Shown piece by piece: positions 26,342 to 36,940 of a stretch of 37,743 nucleotides of DNA. Numbering within the stretch: the stretch's first letter is position 1; every line of letters begins with the position of its first letter. The notes under the pieces are model-generated. The model was not told the DNA's origin, did no database searches, and saw nothing but the letters and a program-made list of their open reading frames with translations. Origin of the DNA: Paenibacillus oceani (GTDB taxonomy: Bacteria > Bacillota > Bacilli > Paenibacillales > NBRC-103111); NCBI RefSeq assembly GCF_014705615.1, contig NZ_JACXJA010000023.1, positions 1 to 37,743 of the forward strand, in the 5' to 3' direction. Both the position numbers and the translations under genes were made by a program.

Positions 26342-27253
26342 ATGTTTTCCACTTCGCTGCTATCGGAGCTAAACCGTAAAAAGTATTTGCTGCTTATGTT
26401 TTTGCCGTGCTTGCTGTATTACTTGTTGTTCAAGTATGTCCCGATGTTCGGCATTGTCGTTTCGTTTAAACAGTACAATCCGTTCATCGGCATTATGGAC
26501 AGCCCGTGGGTCGGGTTCAAGTATTATACGATGTTTTTTCAGAATCCGGATTTTGCAACGCTGCTGCGCAATACGTTTCTGCTCGGGCTGTACAAGCTGT
26601 TATTCGGGTTTCCGGCACCGGTCATTCTCGCGCTTCTCTTGAACGAGCTTAGGCAGATGGCATTTAAACGGTTCGTCCAAACGGTCAGCTATTTGCCGCA
26701 CTTTATTTCCAACGTCGTCGTAGTGAGCATGGTTGTTATGTTTGTATCTCCTACCGGCGGGCTCGTGAACAAGCTGATTGAAGCGTTCGGGTTCGAGGCG
26801 GTCAATTTTATGGTAATGCCGGACATGTTCCGCTCCGTCTATGTCGCTTCGGAAATATGGCAGCATACCGGCTGGGAGACGATTCTGTACTTGGCCGCGC
26901 TTACGTCGATCAACCCGATGCTGTACGAGGCGGCGGATATCGACGGGGCTTCCCGGTTCAGGAAGCTGTGGCATGTAACGCTGCCGGGAATCGCACCTAC
27001 GATGATCGTGCTACTGATCTTGAATGTCGGCAAAATCATCGAGATCGGCTTCGAAAAAGTGTATCTGATGTACAATCCGGCTACTTACGAGACTGCCGAT
27101 ATTATCAGCACCTATGTGTACCGGGTCGGATTGATGCAGGGCAATTTCAGCTATGCGGCCGCGATCGATCTGTTCACTGGTCTGGTCAGCCTCGTCTTTA
27201 TCGTTGCGACGAACTATGCAAGTCGCAAATATTCGGAAACGAGCCTTTGGTGA
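26342..27253 (+). CDS. Sugar ABC transporter permease, LplB type
   Basis: Inner-membrane subunit of a carbohydrate importer. About six transmembrane helices, beginning YLLLMFLPCLLYYLLFKYVP with the family's GIVVSFKQYNPFIG segment. The EAA loop that contacts the ATPase is EAADIDGASRFRKLWHVTLP. ATG 26342 gives 303 residues, the normal length; AAGGAGAG at 26320-26327 is 14 nt away, which is long. The frame continues upstream to 26216 without a better start. 13 bp separate it from the second permease. Confidence 0.93.
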   Translation: MFSTSLLSELNRKKYLLLMFLPCLLYYLLFKYVPMFGIVVSFKQYNPFIGIMDSPWVGFKYYTMFFQNPDFATLLRNTFLLGLYKLLFGFPAPVILALLLNELRQMAFKRFVQTVSYLPHFISNVVVVSMVVMFVSPTGGLVNKLIEAFGFEAVNFMVMPDMFRSVYVASEIWQHTGWETILYLAALTSINPMLYEAADIDGASRFRKLWHVTLPGIAPTMIVLLILNVGKIIEIGFEKVYLMYNPATYETADIISTYVYRVGLMQGNFSYAAAIDLFTGLVSLVFIVATNYASRKYSETSLW

Positions 27254-27266
27254 GGAGGAGATGGGC

Positions 27267-28133
27267 ATGAAGCGCAAAATCAGTCTATTTTCCGTGGTGA
27301 ATGCGGTTATCCTGCTCGCCGTTGTTGCGGTTACGCTGTATCCGTTTCTGTACATGGCCGCCGTTTCGCTCAGCAAAGACATCTATGTGATGAAGGGCGA
27401 GGTTACGATCTGGCCGAAAGGTTTTAATCTCGATATGTACAAAATTGTTCTGAACGATTCGCGGATTCTGCAAGCTTACGGCAATACGATCCTGTATACC
27501 ACGCTCGGCACCGCGATTTCATTGTTCATCACTTCGCTTGGCGCGTATGCGTTGTCCAAAAGGGAGATGCCGTTTCACCGAGGTTTTACGCTGCTTGTTC
27601 TGTTCACGATGTTTTTCGGCGGCGGGATGATTCCGACCTTTCTGGTCGTCAAAGCATACGGGCTGATGGACACGGTATGGGGGATGGTTCTCCCGGCTGC
27701 CGTCAGTACGTGGAATCTGCTCATCATGCGGACGTTTTATGGCGGAGTTCCCGCCGAACTGGAGGAATCGGGCAAACTGGACGGGCTTAACGAGCTGGGC
27801 GTCTTTTTCAGAATCGTTCTGCCTTTGTCCAAAGCGATTTTCGCCACGATCGGATTGTTTTACGCGGTTGCCATGTGGAACAACTTCACACTTCCGCTTT
27901 TATATTTGCGGAACCCGGACCTGTTTCCGTTGCAGGTTGTGCTGCGGAATATCGTACTGGCAGGGCAGTTGAACTCGGCGGATGCAGCGAGTATAGGAGG
28001 CGATTCGGTTATCGTAGAAGAATCTTTGAAGTATGCTACGATCATGGTAGCGACAATTCCCATTCTAGCGGTGTATCCGTTCCTCCAGAAGTATTTTGTC
28101 AAGGGAGGGATGGTCGGTGCGGTGAAGGGTTGA
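27267..28133 (+). CDS. Sugar ABC transporter permease, LplC/YtcP type
   Basis: Second membrane subunit of the importer. The N-terminus MKRKISLFSVVNAVILLAVV runs into TLYPFLYMAAVSLSKD, typical of this family, and the EAA-type loop is ELEESGKLDGLNELGVFFRI. The C-terminus ends in LQKYFVKGGMVGAVKG, the usual ending. GAGGAGGAG at 27252-27260 favours ATG 27267 over ATG 27261; a far-upstream start inside the first permease is not needed. 288 residues. No ATPase gene follows, so a shared MsmX-like ATPase elsewhere is expected. Confidence 0.94.
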   Translation: MKRKISLFSVVNAVILLAVVAVTLYPFLYMAAVSLSKDIYVMKGEVTIWPKGFNLDMYKIVLNDSRILQAYGNTILYTTLGTAISLFITSLGAYALSKREMPFHRGFTLLVLFTMFFGGGMIPTFLVVKAYGLMDTVWGMVLPAAVSTWNLLIMRTFYGGVPAELEESGKLDGLNELGVFFRIVLPLSKAIFATIGLFYAVAMWNNFTLPLLYLRNPDLFPLQVVLRNIVLAGQLNSADAASIGGDSVIVEESLKYATIMVATIPILAVYPFLQKYFVKGGMVGAVKG

Positions 28134-28276
28134 AAGTTGTTCGCAGCTTCATTATGACCTTTCCCGTCAAGCAGACTTGATGATAGACTTTCTCGAAGTT
28201 TCAAGGTTTGAAATCGTGCAAGTATCGATAAAGCTGGGTCAACCAACCAATAAGCGTTCATAAGGGAGAGGTATAA

Positions 28277-29806
28277 GTGAAAAAGGGGATCAGCATACTC
28301 GCATTAACGGCTTTGACCGGATTAACGATAGCCGGCTGCGGCGGCGGAAAGCAGGAAAGCGGCAACGGGGCGGGAACGGCTTCCGAACAAAATGGAGCTC
28401 TGGCGAAAAAAACGTTCTCGATGCTGACCGAGTCCCATCCGAGCACGCCGTTCAGCAAGGATTGGCTGGTGTGGAAGCTGATCGAGCAGAAAACCGGCGC
28501 TACATTCCAGGTGCAGACCCCGTCCGGTAAACTGGAGGATACGATCAATTTGTCGATCGCTTCGGGAGATATGCCGGAGCTGATGTTCATGTACGGCCGG
28601 ACGCAAGCGAACAAATACGGCCAGCAAGGCGCGCTTGTCAATATTTTGGACCATACGGGCGACATGCCGAATTTTAAAAAGTGGATGGAGAAATATCCGG
28701 ATATCGCCAAGGCTCAGTTGGCTGCGGACGGAAAAATGTACATGTTTCCTAACGAAGGGTTCGGCGAAGCGAACCGGATGATCTGGATGTACCGGGACGA
28801 CGTATTTAAGAAACATAATCTGAAAACTCCGGCTACGTTCGACGAACTGTACGAGGTGCTCAAAAAGCTGAAGGTGCTGTATCCGAACAGCTACCCGTTC
28901 AGCTTCCGGACCGGTGGCAACTTGCTGCTGCTGAAGACGATGTCGGCTCATTTCGGGACGAACGAAGGATTTTATCATAACGGCGGAGACGTCAGCTACG
29001 GTCCTACCGAAGCGAACTACCGCAAAATGCTCGAGTATTTGAACAAGTTTTATAAAGAAGGCTTGATGCCGCCGGATTGGCTGACCGTCGATGCGAAAAA
29101 ATGGCAGGATATGATGTCGACCGACCAGTCGTTCGTTACGTTTGATTATATCGGCCGGATCGATTTTTATAACAACGCTTTGCGCAAAGACAAGCCGGAC
29201 TTCAACCTCGCTTTTATGGCGCCGCCGGCAGGGTTCCCCGGAGCGAAGCAGCAGAACGCTTACATGCACGTCGTCGATTCGGGTCTGACTGTATCGATCA
29301 AATCGAAACAGGTCAAAGAAATAATGAAAACGATCGATTTCCTGTACAGTGAAGACGGCCGGACGATGGCAAGCTGGGGGCAGGAGGGAACGACCTACAC
29401 GGTAGAGAACGGCAAAAAGAAGCTGAATCCGGAGTATACGGATGCGACCGAACTGAGGAAACGGACAGGTCTCGCCTCGAACGGAACCTATACTTGGATC
29501 GATTATGACGCCTTGCTGTCGATCGCTTCCAAGGAACTGCAGCAAGCCTACGCAGAAGCACGCAAATACGATGCGCCATACCGGGCGCTGCCGGATTTCA
29601 ATCAAAACGAGTTGGAGACGATCACGACCACCGGAGCCGCTGTGGATAAGTATCGCGACGAACATGTGATCAAATTCATTCTCGGCGAGAACAGCTTCGA
29701 CAACTGGAATCAATATGTGACGGGACTAAACAATCTGGGTCTGCCGAAGCTGGCGGAACTGTATAAAACTGCTTATTCCCGTGCGGCAGGTGCCAATCTG
29801 AAATAA
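28277..29806 (+). CDS. Sugar ABC transporter substrate-binding lipoprotein, LplA type
   Basis: Binding protein of the importer encoded just upstream. GTG start with AAGGGAGAGG 4-5 nt before it. The signal peptide ends in IAGC (C21). Mature part of about 488 residues with the long LplA-type architecture (FSKDWLVWKLIEQKTGATFQ, NLSIASGDMPELMF). It is not closely related to the three orphan paralogues at 7489, 9976 and 16984. 143 bp separate it from the permease; no terminator of note lies there, so co-transcription is likely. Confidence 0.93.
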   Translation: MKKGISILALTALTGLTIAGCGGGKQESGNGAGTASEQNGALAKKTFSMLTESHPSTPFSKDWLVWKLIEQKTGATFQVQTPSGKLEDTINLSIASGDMPELMFMYGRTQANKYGQQGALVNILDHTGDMPNFKKWMEKYPDIAKAQLAADGKMYMFPNEGFGEANRMIWMYRDDVFKKHNLKTPATFDELYEVLKKLKVLYPNSYPFSFRTGGNLLLLKTMSAHFGTNEGFYHNGGDVSYGPTEANYRKMLEYLNKFYKEGLMPPDWLTVDAKKWQDMMSTDQSFVTFDYIGRIDFYNNALRKDKPDFNLAFMAPPAGFPGAKQQNAYMHVVDSGLTVSIKSKQVKEIMKTIDFLYSEDGRTMASWGQEGTTYTVENGKKKLNPEYTDATELRKRTGLASNGTYTWIDYDALLSIASKELQQAYAEARKYDAPYRALPDFNQNELETITTTGAAVDKYRDEHVIKFILGENSFDNWNQYVTGLNNLGLPKLAELYKTAYSRAAGANLK

Positions 29807-29837
29807 CGGTCATACGGGGGTGACTAGAAGGCTGTGG

Positions 29838-29866
29838 GACGGCGGAAACGCCGTCTTACGGTTTTC
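29838..29866 (+). terminator. GAAA-loop hairpin after the LplA-type gene
   Basis: GACGGCG-GAAA-CGCCGTC (29838-29855), a 7-bp GC-rich stem closed by a GNRA tetraloop, followed by TTACGGTTTTC. It probably attenuates read-through into the DUF4838 gene. The remaining 147 bp before that gene hold no secure promoter, though TGCTATGCT near 29979 could be an extended -10. Confidence 0.55.
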
Positions 29867-30013
29867 TGTCGCGTAGATTGCTTTGATTGTACGAAAAAAC
29901 CACACAAATAGAGAGAAACGTATTACAATGAGTACATTCCTTTAAATGCTTACTTGTGAAAGTGATTAGAAATCGATTGCTATGCTCCAAGAAAGAGTAA
30001 GGGGAGGATTTTA

Positions 30014-32227
30014 ATGAAAAAGCTCGCGATTATCGTTCATAAAGGAACGTACGAAAGTGTGGCACAAGCGGCGTTTGCCGAGAAGGATATCGACTGGTGG
30101 GATGATTCCGACTCCCGGGCGACGACGTGTACCGAATGCTTCGCGGCAGTTGAACTTTTCGGTTTTCTGCGCAAGCTGCTGGCGGAGGAAATCGAGCTGG
30201 AGTTGCGAGATGCAAGTCAGTTAGGCGAGGACGGGTACCGGATATGGATCGGTTCGGCGGGGTCCCGCCTGCTTGCCGGCTTGCCCCAGGAACAAGGGAG
30301 TGCGGAAGCCGGTGAGGCAGGAGCGCATGCGGGTTTCCAAGACGATGCGGGAGAATCGTTCCGGCTGGAGACCATACAGGGCCCGGACGGCTGCGATTGG
30401 ATTCTGGCGGGCGAAGGTCGGATCGGTACGTTGTATGCGTCGTATGCTTTTCTGGAGGAGCTGGGTGTCCGTTGGTACGCTCCGGGGGAATTAGGGACGG
30501 TGTCGCCGTCTGAAGGGCTGACGGAACTGCCGGCTGTTCGGCGGGTGGAGACGGCCGACTACCGCACGCGGGGCTGTTACTCCGAGTTTATCGATGACCG
30601 GCGCAGCGAGTTTGTCGATTGGATGGCCCGCAACCGGATGAATTACGCTCATTTATTCCGGGTTGCCGATCCGCACGCCTTGAAGAAACGGGGAATTCGG
30701 ATCGCGGGCGGCGGTCACGACATTTTATACAAATATTTGGATCCGAACGCAGCCTATCCGTACAAGCACCCCTTGTTCGGCGGAGACGGACCCGAGGACC
30801 GCTATCCGGTCAGTCCCGAATATGCGGGCGATGCCGACGGGGACGGAACGCTTACCTATGCGGAGGCTCATCCGGACTGGTTCGCGTTGTCCGGCGGGGC
30901 TAGAACGTACCGCCGAAGTCCGGACGCTTATACGGAGCAGTATTTTGCCGGCGACAACTACTGTCTAACGCATCCGTACGCTACGGCCGAACTGGCCGAA
31001 AACGTTGTGAAATCACTGGCTGACGGGGAACTCGCCCGGGTGGACGATCTGAATTTCTGGCTGCTCGACAACGGCGCCTGGTGCGAATGCGAGAGCTGCT
31101 TCAACGGGGGCAACCAGACGGATCTGCTGCTGGGCGTCGTTCACCGGCTCCGGCAGGCGATCCTGCAGGCGGTCCGGGACGGCCGGCTGAAGCGCAACGT
31201 GCGTATCTTGTTTCCGGCTTATCACGAGACACTGGAGGCGCCAGCCCGCCCGCTGCCGGAATCGTTCGATTACCGCAACTGTTTTGCGACATTTTTCCCG
31301 ATCGAGCGGTGTTACGTTCATTCGTTTGACGATAGCGGCTGTACCGAAACGAATGCGGATTTGAACGGTAATTACAGACGCTGGACGGTGGAGAAGGAGC
31401 GGAATTACAAGGGCGAGCTGGTCGTCGGCGAATATTACAACGTCAGAACGTTCGCGGCGATGCCGGTACTGTTTTGCCGAATGATGGCCTGCGATATTCC
31501 GTATTATTACCGGACGGGAACCCGGCATTTTTACTACATGCATATAACCGGGGGAGGCTGGGGGATGCTGGCCCTCGGCAACTCGCTTCATGCGAGGCTG
31601 CTGTGGAATACGACTACCGATGCCGAAGTGTGGAAAACGGCCTATTTGGACCATTATTACAAGTCCCAAGCTAGCCGGATGAAGCTGTTTTATGAAAAGC
31701 TGGAGCTGGCGCTGGCTAATATAAAACCGATCAAGCACTACCAGGAGCGCGACGGCGACAGGCATTCGATCTGGATGATGCTGAAGCAGGATGCGGACGA
31801 GCTGTTTACGCTGGAGCATTTGAAGTACGAAGGCCGGACGGACGGTTCTAACGCCGGGATCGGCTTGACGGAGACGATTCGGCTGATGGAATCGTGCAGG
31901 TCGATACTGGACGAGGCAATTCTGGAAGCGGACGATCCTGTGGTAGAGGCACGGCTGGCGGAGGATGAGATGAGGTTCGATTACGGGCAGACGATGCTGC
32001 TGTTTTATTACCGGATGGTCCGCTGCCACCGGATGCTGAAGTGCGGCCGGACAACTGCGGCGCGCTCCGAATTTGCCCACTGCAGACAACTGGCCGGCAA
32101 GCTGAAGGAGACGACCGCTCCTTTGCGGGATTACGATTACAGCAAATATTACGAGAACGGATTTGCCGCATCATGGGTGACTGATGTGTACGAACGGTTC
32201 GAGGCCAGGCTGGCAGCGGATTCTTAA
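30014..32227 (+). CDS. DUF4838 family protein, probable intracellular carbohydrate-active enzyme
   Basis: Residues 1 to about 170 resemble the N-terminal beta-domain found in GH67 alpha-glucuronidases and related proteins (YRIWIGSAGSRLL, GTLYASYAFLEELGVRWYAP). The centre is the DUF4838 barrel-like domain, with the family's Cys cluster at WCECESC (W356, C357, C359, C362) and HITGGGWGMLALGNSLHARL further on. 737 residues. The N-terminus MKKLAIIVHKGTYESVAQAA is not a signal peptide, so it likely acts in the cytoplasm on imported sugar. GGGGAGG at 30002-30008 precedes the ATG. Activity has not been assigned to the family to my knowledge. Confidence 0.82.
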   Translation: MKKLAIIVHKGTYESVAQAAFAEKDIDWWDDSDSRATTCTECFAAVELFGFLRKLLAEEIELELRDASQLGEDGYRIWIGSAGSRLLAGLPQEQGSAEAGEAGAHAGFQDDAGESFRLETIQGPDGCDWILAGEGRIGTLYASYAFLEELGVRWYAPGELGTVSPSEGLTELPAVRRVETADYRTRGCYSEFIDDRRSEFVDWMARNRMNYAHLFRVADPHALKKRGIRIAGGGHDILYKYLDPNAAYPYKHPLFGGDGPEDRYPVSPEYAGDADGDGTLTYAEAHPDWFALSGGARTYRRSPDAYTEQYFAGDNYCLTHPYATAELAENVVKSLADGELARVDDLNFWLLDNGAWCECESCFNGGNQTDLLLGVVHRLRQAILQAVRDGRLKRNVRILFPAYHETLEAPARPLPESFDYRNCFATFFPIERCYVHSFDDSGCTETNADLNGNYRRWTVEKERNYKGELVVGEYYNVRTFAAMPVLFCRMMACDIPYYYRTGTRHFYYMHITGGGWGMLALGNSLHARLLWNTTTDAEVWKTAYLDHYYKSQASRMKLFYEKLELALANIKPIKHYQERDGDRHSIWMMLKQDADELFTLEHLKYEGRTDGSNAGIGLTETIRLMESCRSILDEAILEADDPVVEARLAEDEMRFDYGQTMLLFYYRMVRCHRMLKCGRTTAARSEFAHCRQLAGKLKETTAPLRDYDYSKYYENGFAASWVTDVYERFEARLAADS

Positions 32228-32249
32228 GCGCGGCAAAAGCTCGGCTTGC

Positions 32250-32278
32250 TTGACTTCCCGCGCGATTGCCTTTATAAT
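32250..32278 (+). promoter_or_regulatory. Sigma-A promoter of the leuS T-box leader
   Basis: TTGACT at 32250-32255 and TATAAT at 32273-32278 are separated by 17 bp, a near-perfect sigma-A promoter. Transcription would start near 32285, at the 5' edge of the T-box leader. Confidence 0.85.
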
Positions 32279-32284
32279 ATTTGA

Positions 32285-32590
32285 AAGTTCCATATCGATT
32301 ACAGGCATGGAAGAGGAGCAGTAGTTTGATTCTCATTTTGCGCAGAGAGCCGGTGCTAGAGGTGCAAGCCGGTAAATGGGATGAACGAACTCGCCTCGGA
32401 GCCGACGGCATAACCCGGATCACGCATACACCCGCAACAAGGGCGCGTGGGAAGGAAAGCCGGTACGTATCCCCGCGTTAAGGGGGAGAGTGGGCAGCTG
32501 CCGAAGTACGGCAGAGGTCAACTAGGGTGGTACCACGGGAATTACAACCTCTCGTCCCTAGCGATAACGCTAGCGACGGGAGGTTTTTTG
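32285..32590 (+). promoter_or_regulatory. T-box riboswitch, leucine specifier
   Basis: A tRNA-sensing leader RNA. The stem I landmarks AGAGAGCCGGTGCTAGAGG and TGCAAGCCGG (32344-32372) are present, with a specifier loop GAACGAACTCGCC whose CTC (32390-32392) codes for leucine. The conserved T-box AGGGTGGTACCACGG at 32524-32538 pairs with the tRNA acceptor end. The terminator follows at once. Uncharged tRNA-Leu would favour read-through towards leuS, which matches the specifier, but leuS begins about 760 bp downstream. Confidence 0.92.
32548..32589 (+). terminator. T-box-controlled intrinsic terminator
   Basis: CCTCTCGTCCCTAGCG and CGCTAGCGACGGGAGG pair over 16 positions with one mismatch and one wobble, followed by TTTTTT (32584-32589). 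It competes with the antiterminator that contains the T-box sequence. Confidence 0.92.
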
Positions 32591-32755
32591 GTTTGTATAG
32601 GCCGGGCGCGGTTCTTCCGGAGCCGGAGCGTTGGCAGGAAGCTTATGAGGTATGGGGAGCGGCGAGGCAGCAGTTTTACTGGCGGCAGCGATTTTTCTGC
32701 CACCTTTATCTTATCCGGTGCGCCGCACTGCGGCAGAGAGGGCTTCCTCGCGGGG

Positions 32756-32947
32756 AATAAGAGCGTTTTGGACCTCTTATTCGGGCCGTAATAGCCGGAT
32801 GAAGGGGAATAAGAGCGGTTTGAGACCGTTATTTCCGGGCAAGTGAGGAATATAGCGGTGAATTGCAGAAATAGCGAATGCTAACATCTCTTATTTTGTT
32901 TTGACGCACGAATTCCTGAAAAATAAGAGGTGCAAGGAGCTCTTATT
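32756..32947. repeat. Array of four 26-bp AATAAGAG/CTCTTATT palindromes
   Basis: Units of exactly 26 bp lie at 32756-32781, 32808-32833, 32870-32895 and 32922-32947. Each begins AATA and ends TTATT; the first and fourth have intact arms AATAAGAG / CTCTTATT. Spacers are 26, 36 and 26 bp with different sequence. The same unit is at 128-153. They lie inside the leuS leader. 32591-32755 shows no supported gene. Confidence 0.65.
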
Positions 32948-33000
32948 TCTGGGGGAACCCGGCATGTTTCCGCCGAATCGGGGCTGCATGGCAGCTCTGC

Positions 33001-33140
33001 GTGCATGACCGCTCCTGTGCTGTATGGCCGATCTTGCGTGCATGACCGCTCCTGTGCTGTATGGCCGATCTTGCGTGCATGACCGCTCCTGCGCTGTATG
33101 GCTGCTCTTATGTGCATGACAGTCTTGCGCTGCAAGGCCG
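33001..33140. repeat. 37-bp tandem repeat in the leuS leader
   Basis: GTGCATGACC recurs at 33001, 33038 and 33075, and GTGCATGAC at 33112, always 37 bp apart. The first three units are nearly identical (GTGCATGACCGCTCCTG, then GCTGTATGGC); the fourth is degenerate. A partial match lies just upstream (32984-33000). Unit length is not a multiple of three, and no convincing gene spans it. 33141-33348 shows nothing further except the leuS ribosome site. Confidence 0.8.
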
Positions 33141-33348
33141 CCCCGCCGAACGGCCGTCTATATGCAGCCGTGCTCGGTACGCCGGATGCGACCCGCACTT
33201 GCATCGCTCCGCTCCGCTGTTCCAGTTTTGACCCTGCATCTCCAACCAAGATCCGGCCGCCGGCCGTAACCGTGCAGAACGATTCATGCACCGCCTATAT
33301 ACCCGGCCCGGCCCGGTCACAAGGAAGTTATTCAAGGAGGAAGCGCTG

Positions 33349-35811
<2,463 letters not shown>

Positions 35812-35842
35812 CCTCATAGCATAGGGACGGGATCGTGAAACG

Positions 35843-35898
35843 AACGGCCGGCCTTCGCCAGGGAACAAGCAGTTCCGTCAGGCGTTGGGCCGGCCGTT
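35843..35898. terminator. Bidirectional terminator between leuS and comER
   Basis: AACGGCCGGCC (35843-35853) and GGCCGGCCGTT (35888-35898) are perfect 11-bp arms. Inside, CGCC-GGAAC-AAGCA-GTTCC-GGCG extends the stem. It lies between convergent genes, and the right arm touches the comER stop codon. Confidence 0.75.
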
Positions 35899-36731
35899 TA
35901 GTCTATGATGCTGCCGAAGAATAGCTGATCGATCTTTTCGACGTCTTCGTCGTATTTGGCATGGGTCGCTTGCAGCAGTCTGACGAAAGTCGTCTCCAGC
36001 TCCCGTTCCATCAGCTCGAGTCCCGCTTCGATGATGCCGCCGGGAACCGCTACCCGCTGCCTGAGCGATTCCGGCGTATAACCGCCCTCGTTCAGCAGCT
36101 TGCCGGTGCCGAGCAGCGTCTCAGAGGCGAGCCGGGTCGCTTCTTCCCGGGGCATACCGGCGACCTGGACCGCGGCGTCGATCAGCTTTTGCACGAAATA
36201 GGCGAGAAAGGCCGGTCCGCAGCTGGAAATGTCCGAGGTGACGCGGGTATACGATTCGGCTACGCGAATCGGCTTGCTGATCGGGCTGAGCAACCTTTCG
36301 AGAGAGGTGCGATCTTCTCCGTTCATCCGTTCCCCGTATATGCATAAAGCCGCTCCGCTTTGCACTTCATTCGTGATGCTGGGTATCACTTTGGCGACTT
36401 TGCAGGGCAGAGCGGATTCCAGATGCTTGAGCAGCACAGGGCTGGTGATGGAGATTACGATCTGGTCAGCCGTTATATAGGGTTTGATTTCGTCGATAAC
36501 CGATTTGAAGGAGAGCGGCCTGACGCAGAGAAATACGAGATCGCAAGCTGCGGCGACCTCGCCGTTCGATCCGGCGGCCGTCAGTCCGGGGTAACGCGCG
36601 GCCAGCCGCACCGCTTTCTCGTGCGATCGGTTTGCCGCAACGACGGCAGACGGCCGGATCGCCCCGGATCGGATAAACGATTCGATTAGAACGGTTCCCA
36701 TGCTGCCCGTTCCGATAAAACCAACCTTCAT
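35898..36731 (-). CDS. comER: ComER, pyrroline-5-carboxylate reductase-like protein
   Basis: NAD(P)-binding protein of the ProC family: MKVGFIGTGSMGTVLIESFI has the Rossmann GxGxMG, and the C-terminal part keeps the ProC dimer domain (SDISSCGPAFLAYFVQKLID, then AVQVAGMPREEATRLA). Placement directly divergent from comEA is the arrangement of comER in Bacillus subtilis, so ComER is preferred over a biosynthetic ProC. Its exact role is unclear; it is not essential for competence in B. subtilis. Reverse-strand GGGAGGG precedes ATG 36731. 277 residues. Confidence 0.85.
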   Translation of the reverse strand: MKVGFIGTGSMGTVLIESFIRSGAIRPSAVVAANRSHEKAVRLAARYPGLTAAGSNGEVAAACDLVFLCVRPLSFKSVIDEIKPYITADQIVISITSPVLLKHLESALPCKVAKVIPSITNEVQSGAALCIYGERMNGEDRTSLERLLSPISKPIRVAESYTRVTSDISSCGPAFLAYFVQKLIDAAVQVAGMPREEATRLASETLLGTGKLLNEGGYTPESLRQRVAVPGGIIEAGLELMERELETTFVRLLQATHAKYDEDVEKIDQLFFGSIID

Positions 36732-36769
36732 GGCGATATCCCTCCCGGAGAAGTAGACAATTTCGGGTA

Positions 36770-36803
36770 AAAAGGCGCGTTTCCACAATGAAAACCGGGT
36801 TTC
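36770..36803. promoter_or_regulatory. Possible ComK-type paired AT-boxes between comER and comEA
   Basis: AAAAGGCGCGTTT (36770-36782) and AAAACCGGGTTTC (36791-36803) each match AAAA-N5-TTTT with one mismatch and are separated by exactly 8 bp, one of the known K-box spacings. They lie in the comER/comEA divergent region. Whether this organism has ComK is unknown, so this is tentative. Confidence 0.3.
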
Positions 36804-36940
36804 GGCATTTCTGCTAAAGAAGGCGGCCCGGCATACAGACATCTATACACGTTTTTCTATGTGTATGCGCGAGGTGTTGGCATTATGCGTCTCGTTCGGG
36901 ACGATTTCGAATCCGTTTGAGATCGGAGAGGAGCTGTTGC

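Noticed and set aside
32527-32760. 77-codon open frame after the T-box
   Set aside because: The frame starts inside the T-box sequence itself and includes the terminator; no independent start or ribosome site, although part of it reads as protein.
32756-32947. CRISPR array
   Set aside because: Only four imperfect units, and the same unit occurs as a pair at the far end of the window; no cas genes or leader.
35898-36731. Biosynthetic proline gene proC
   Set aside because: The family is the same, but divergent placement with comEA favours comER; a separate proC elsewhere is assumed, not shown.
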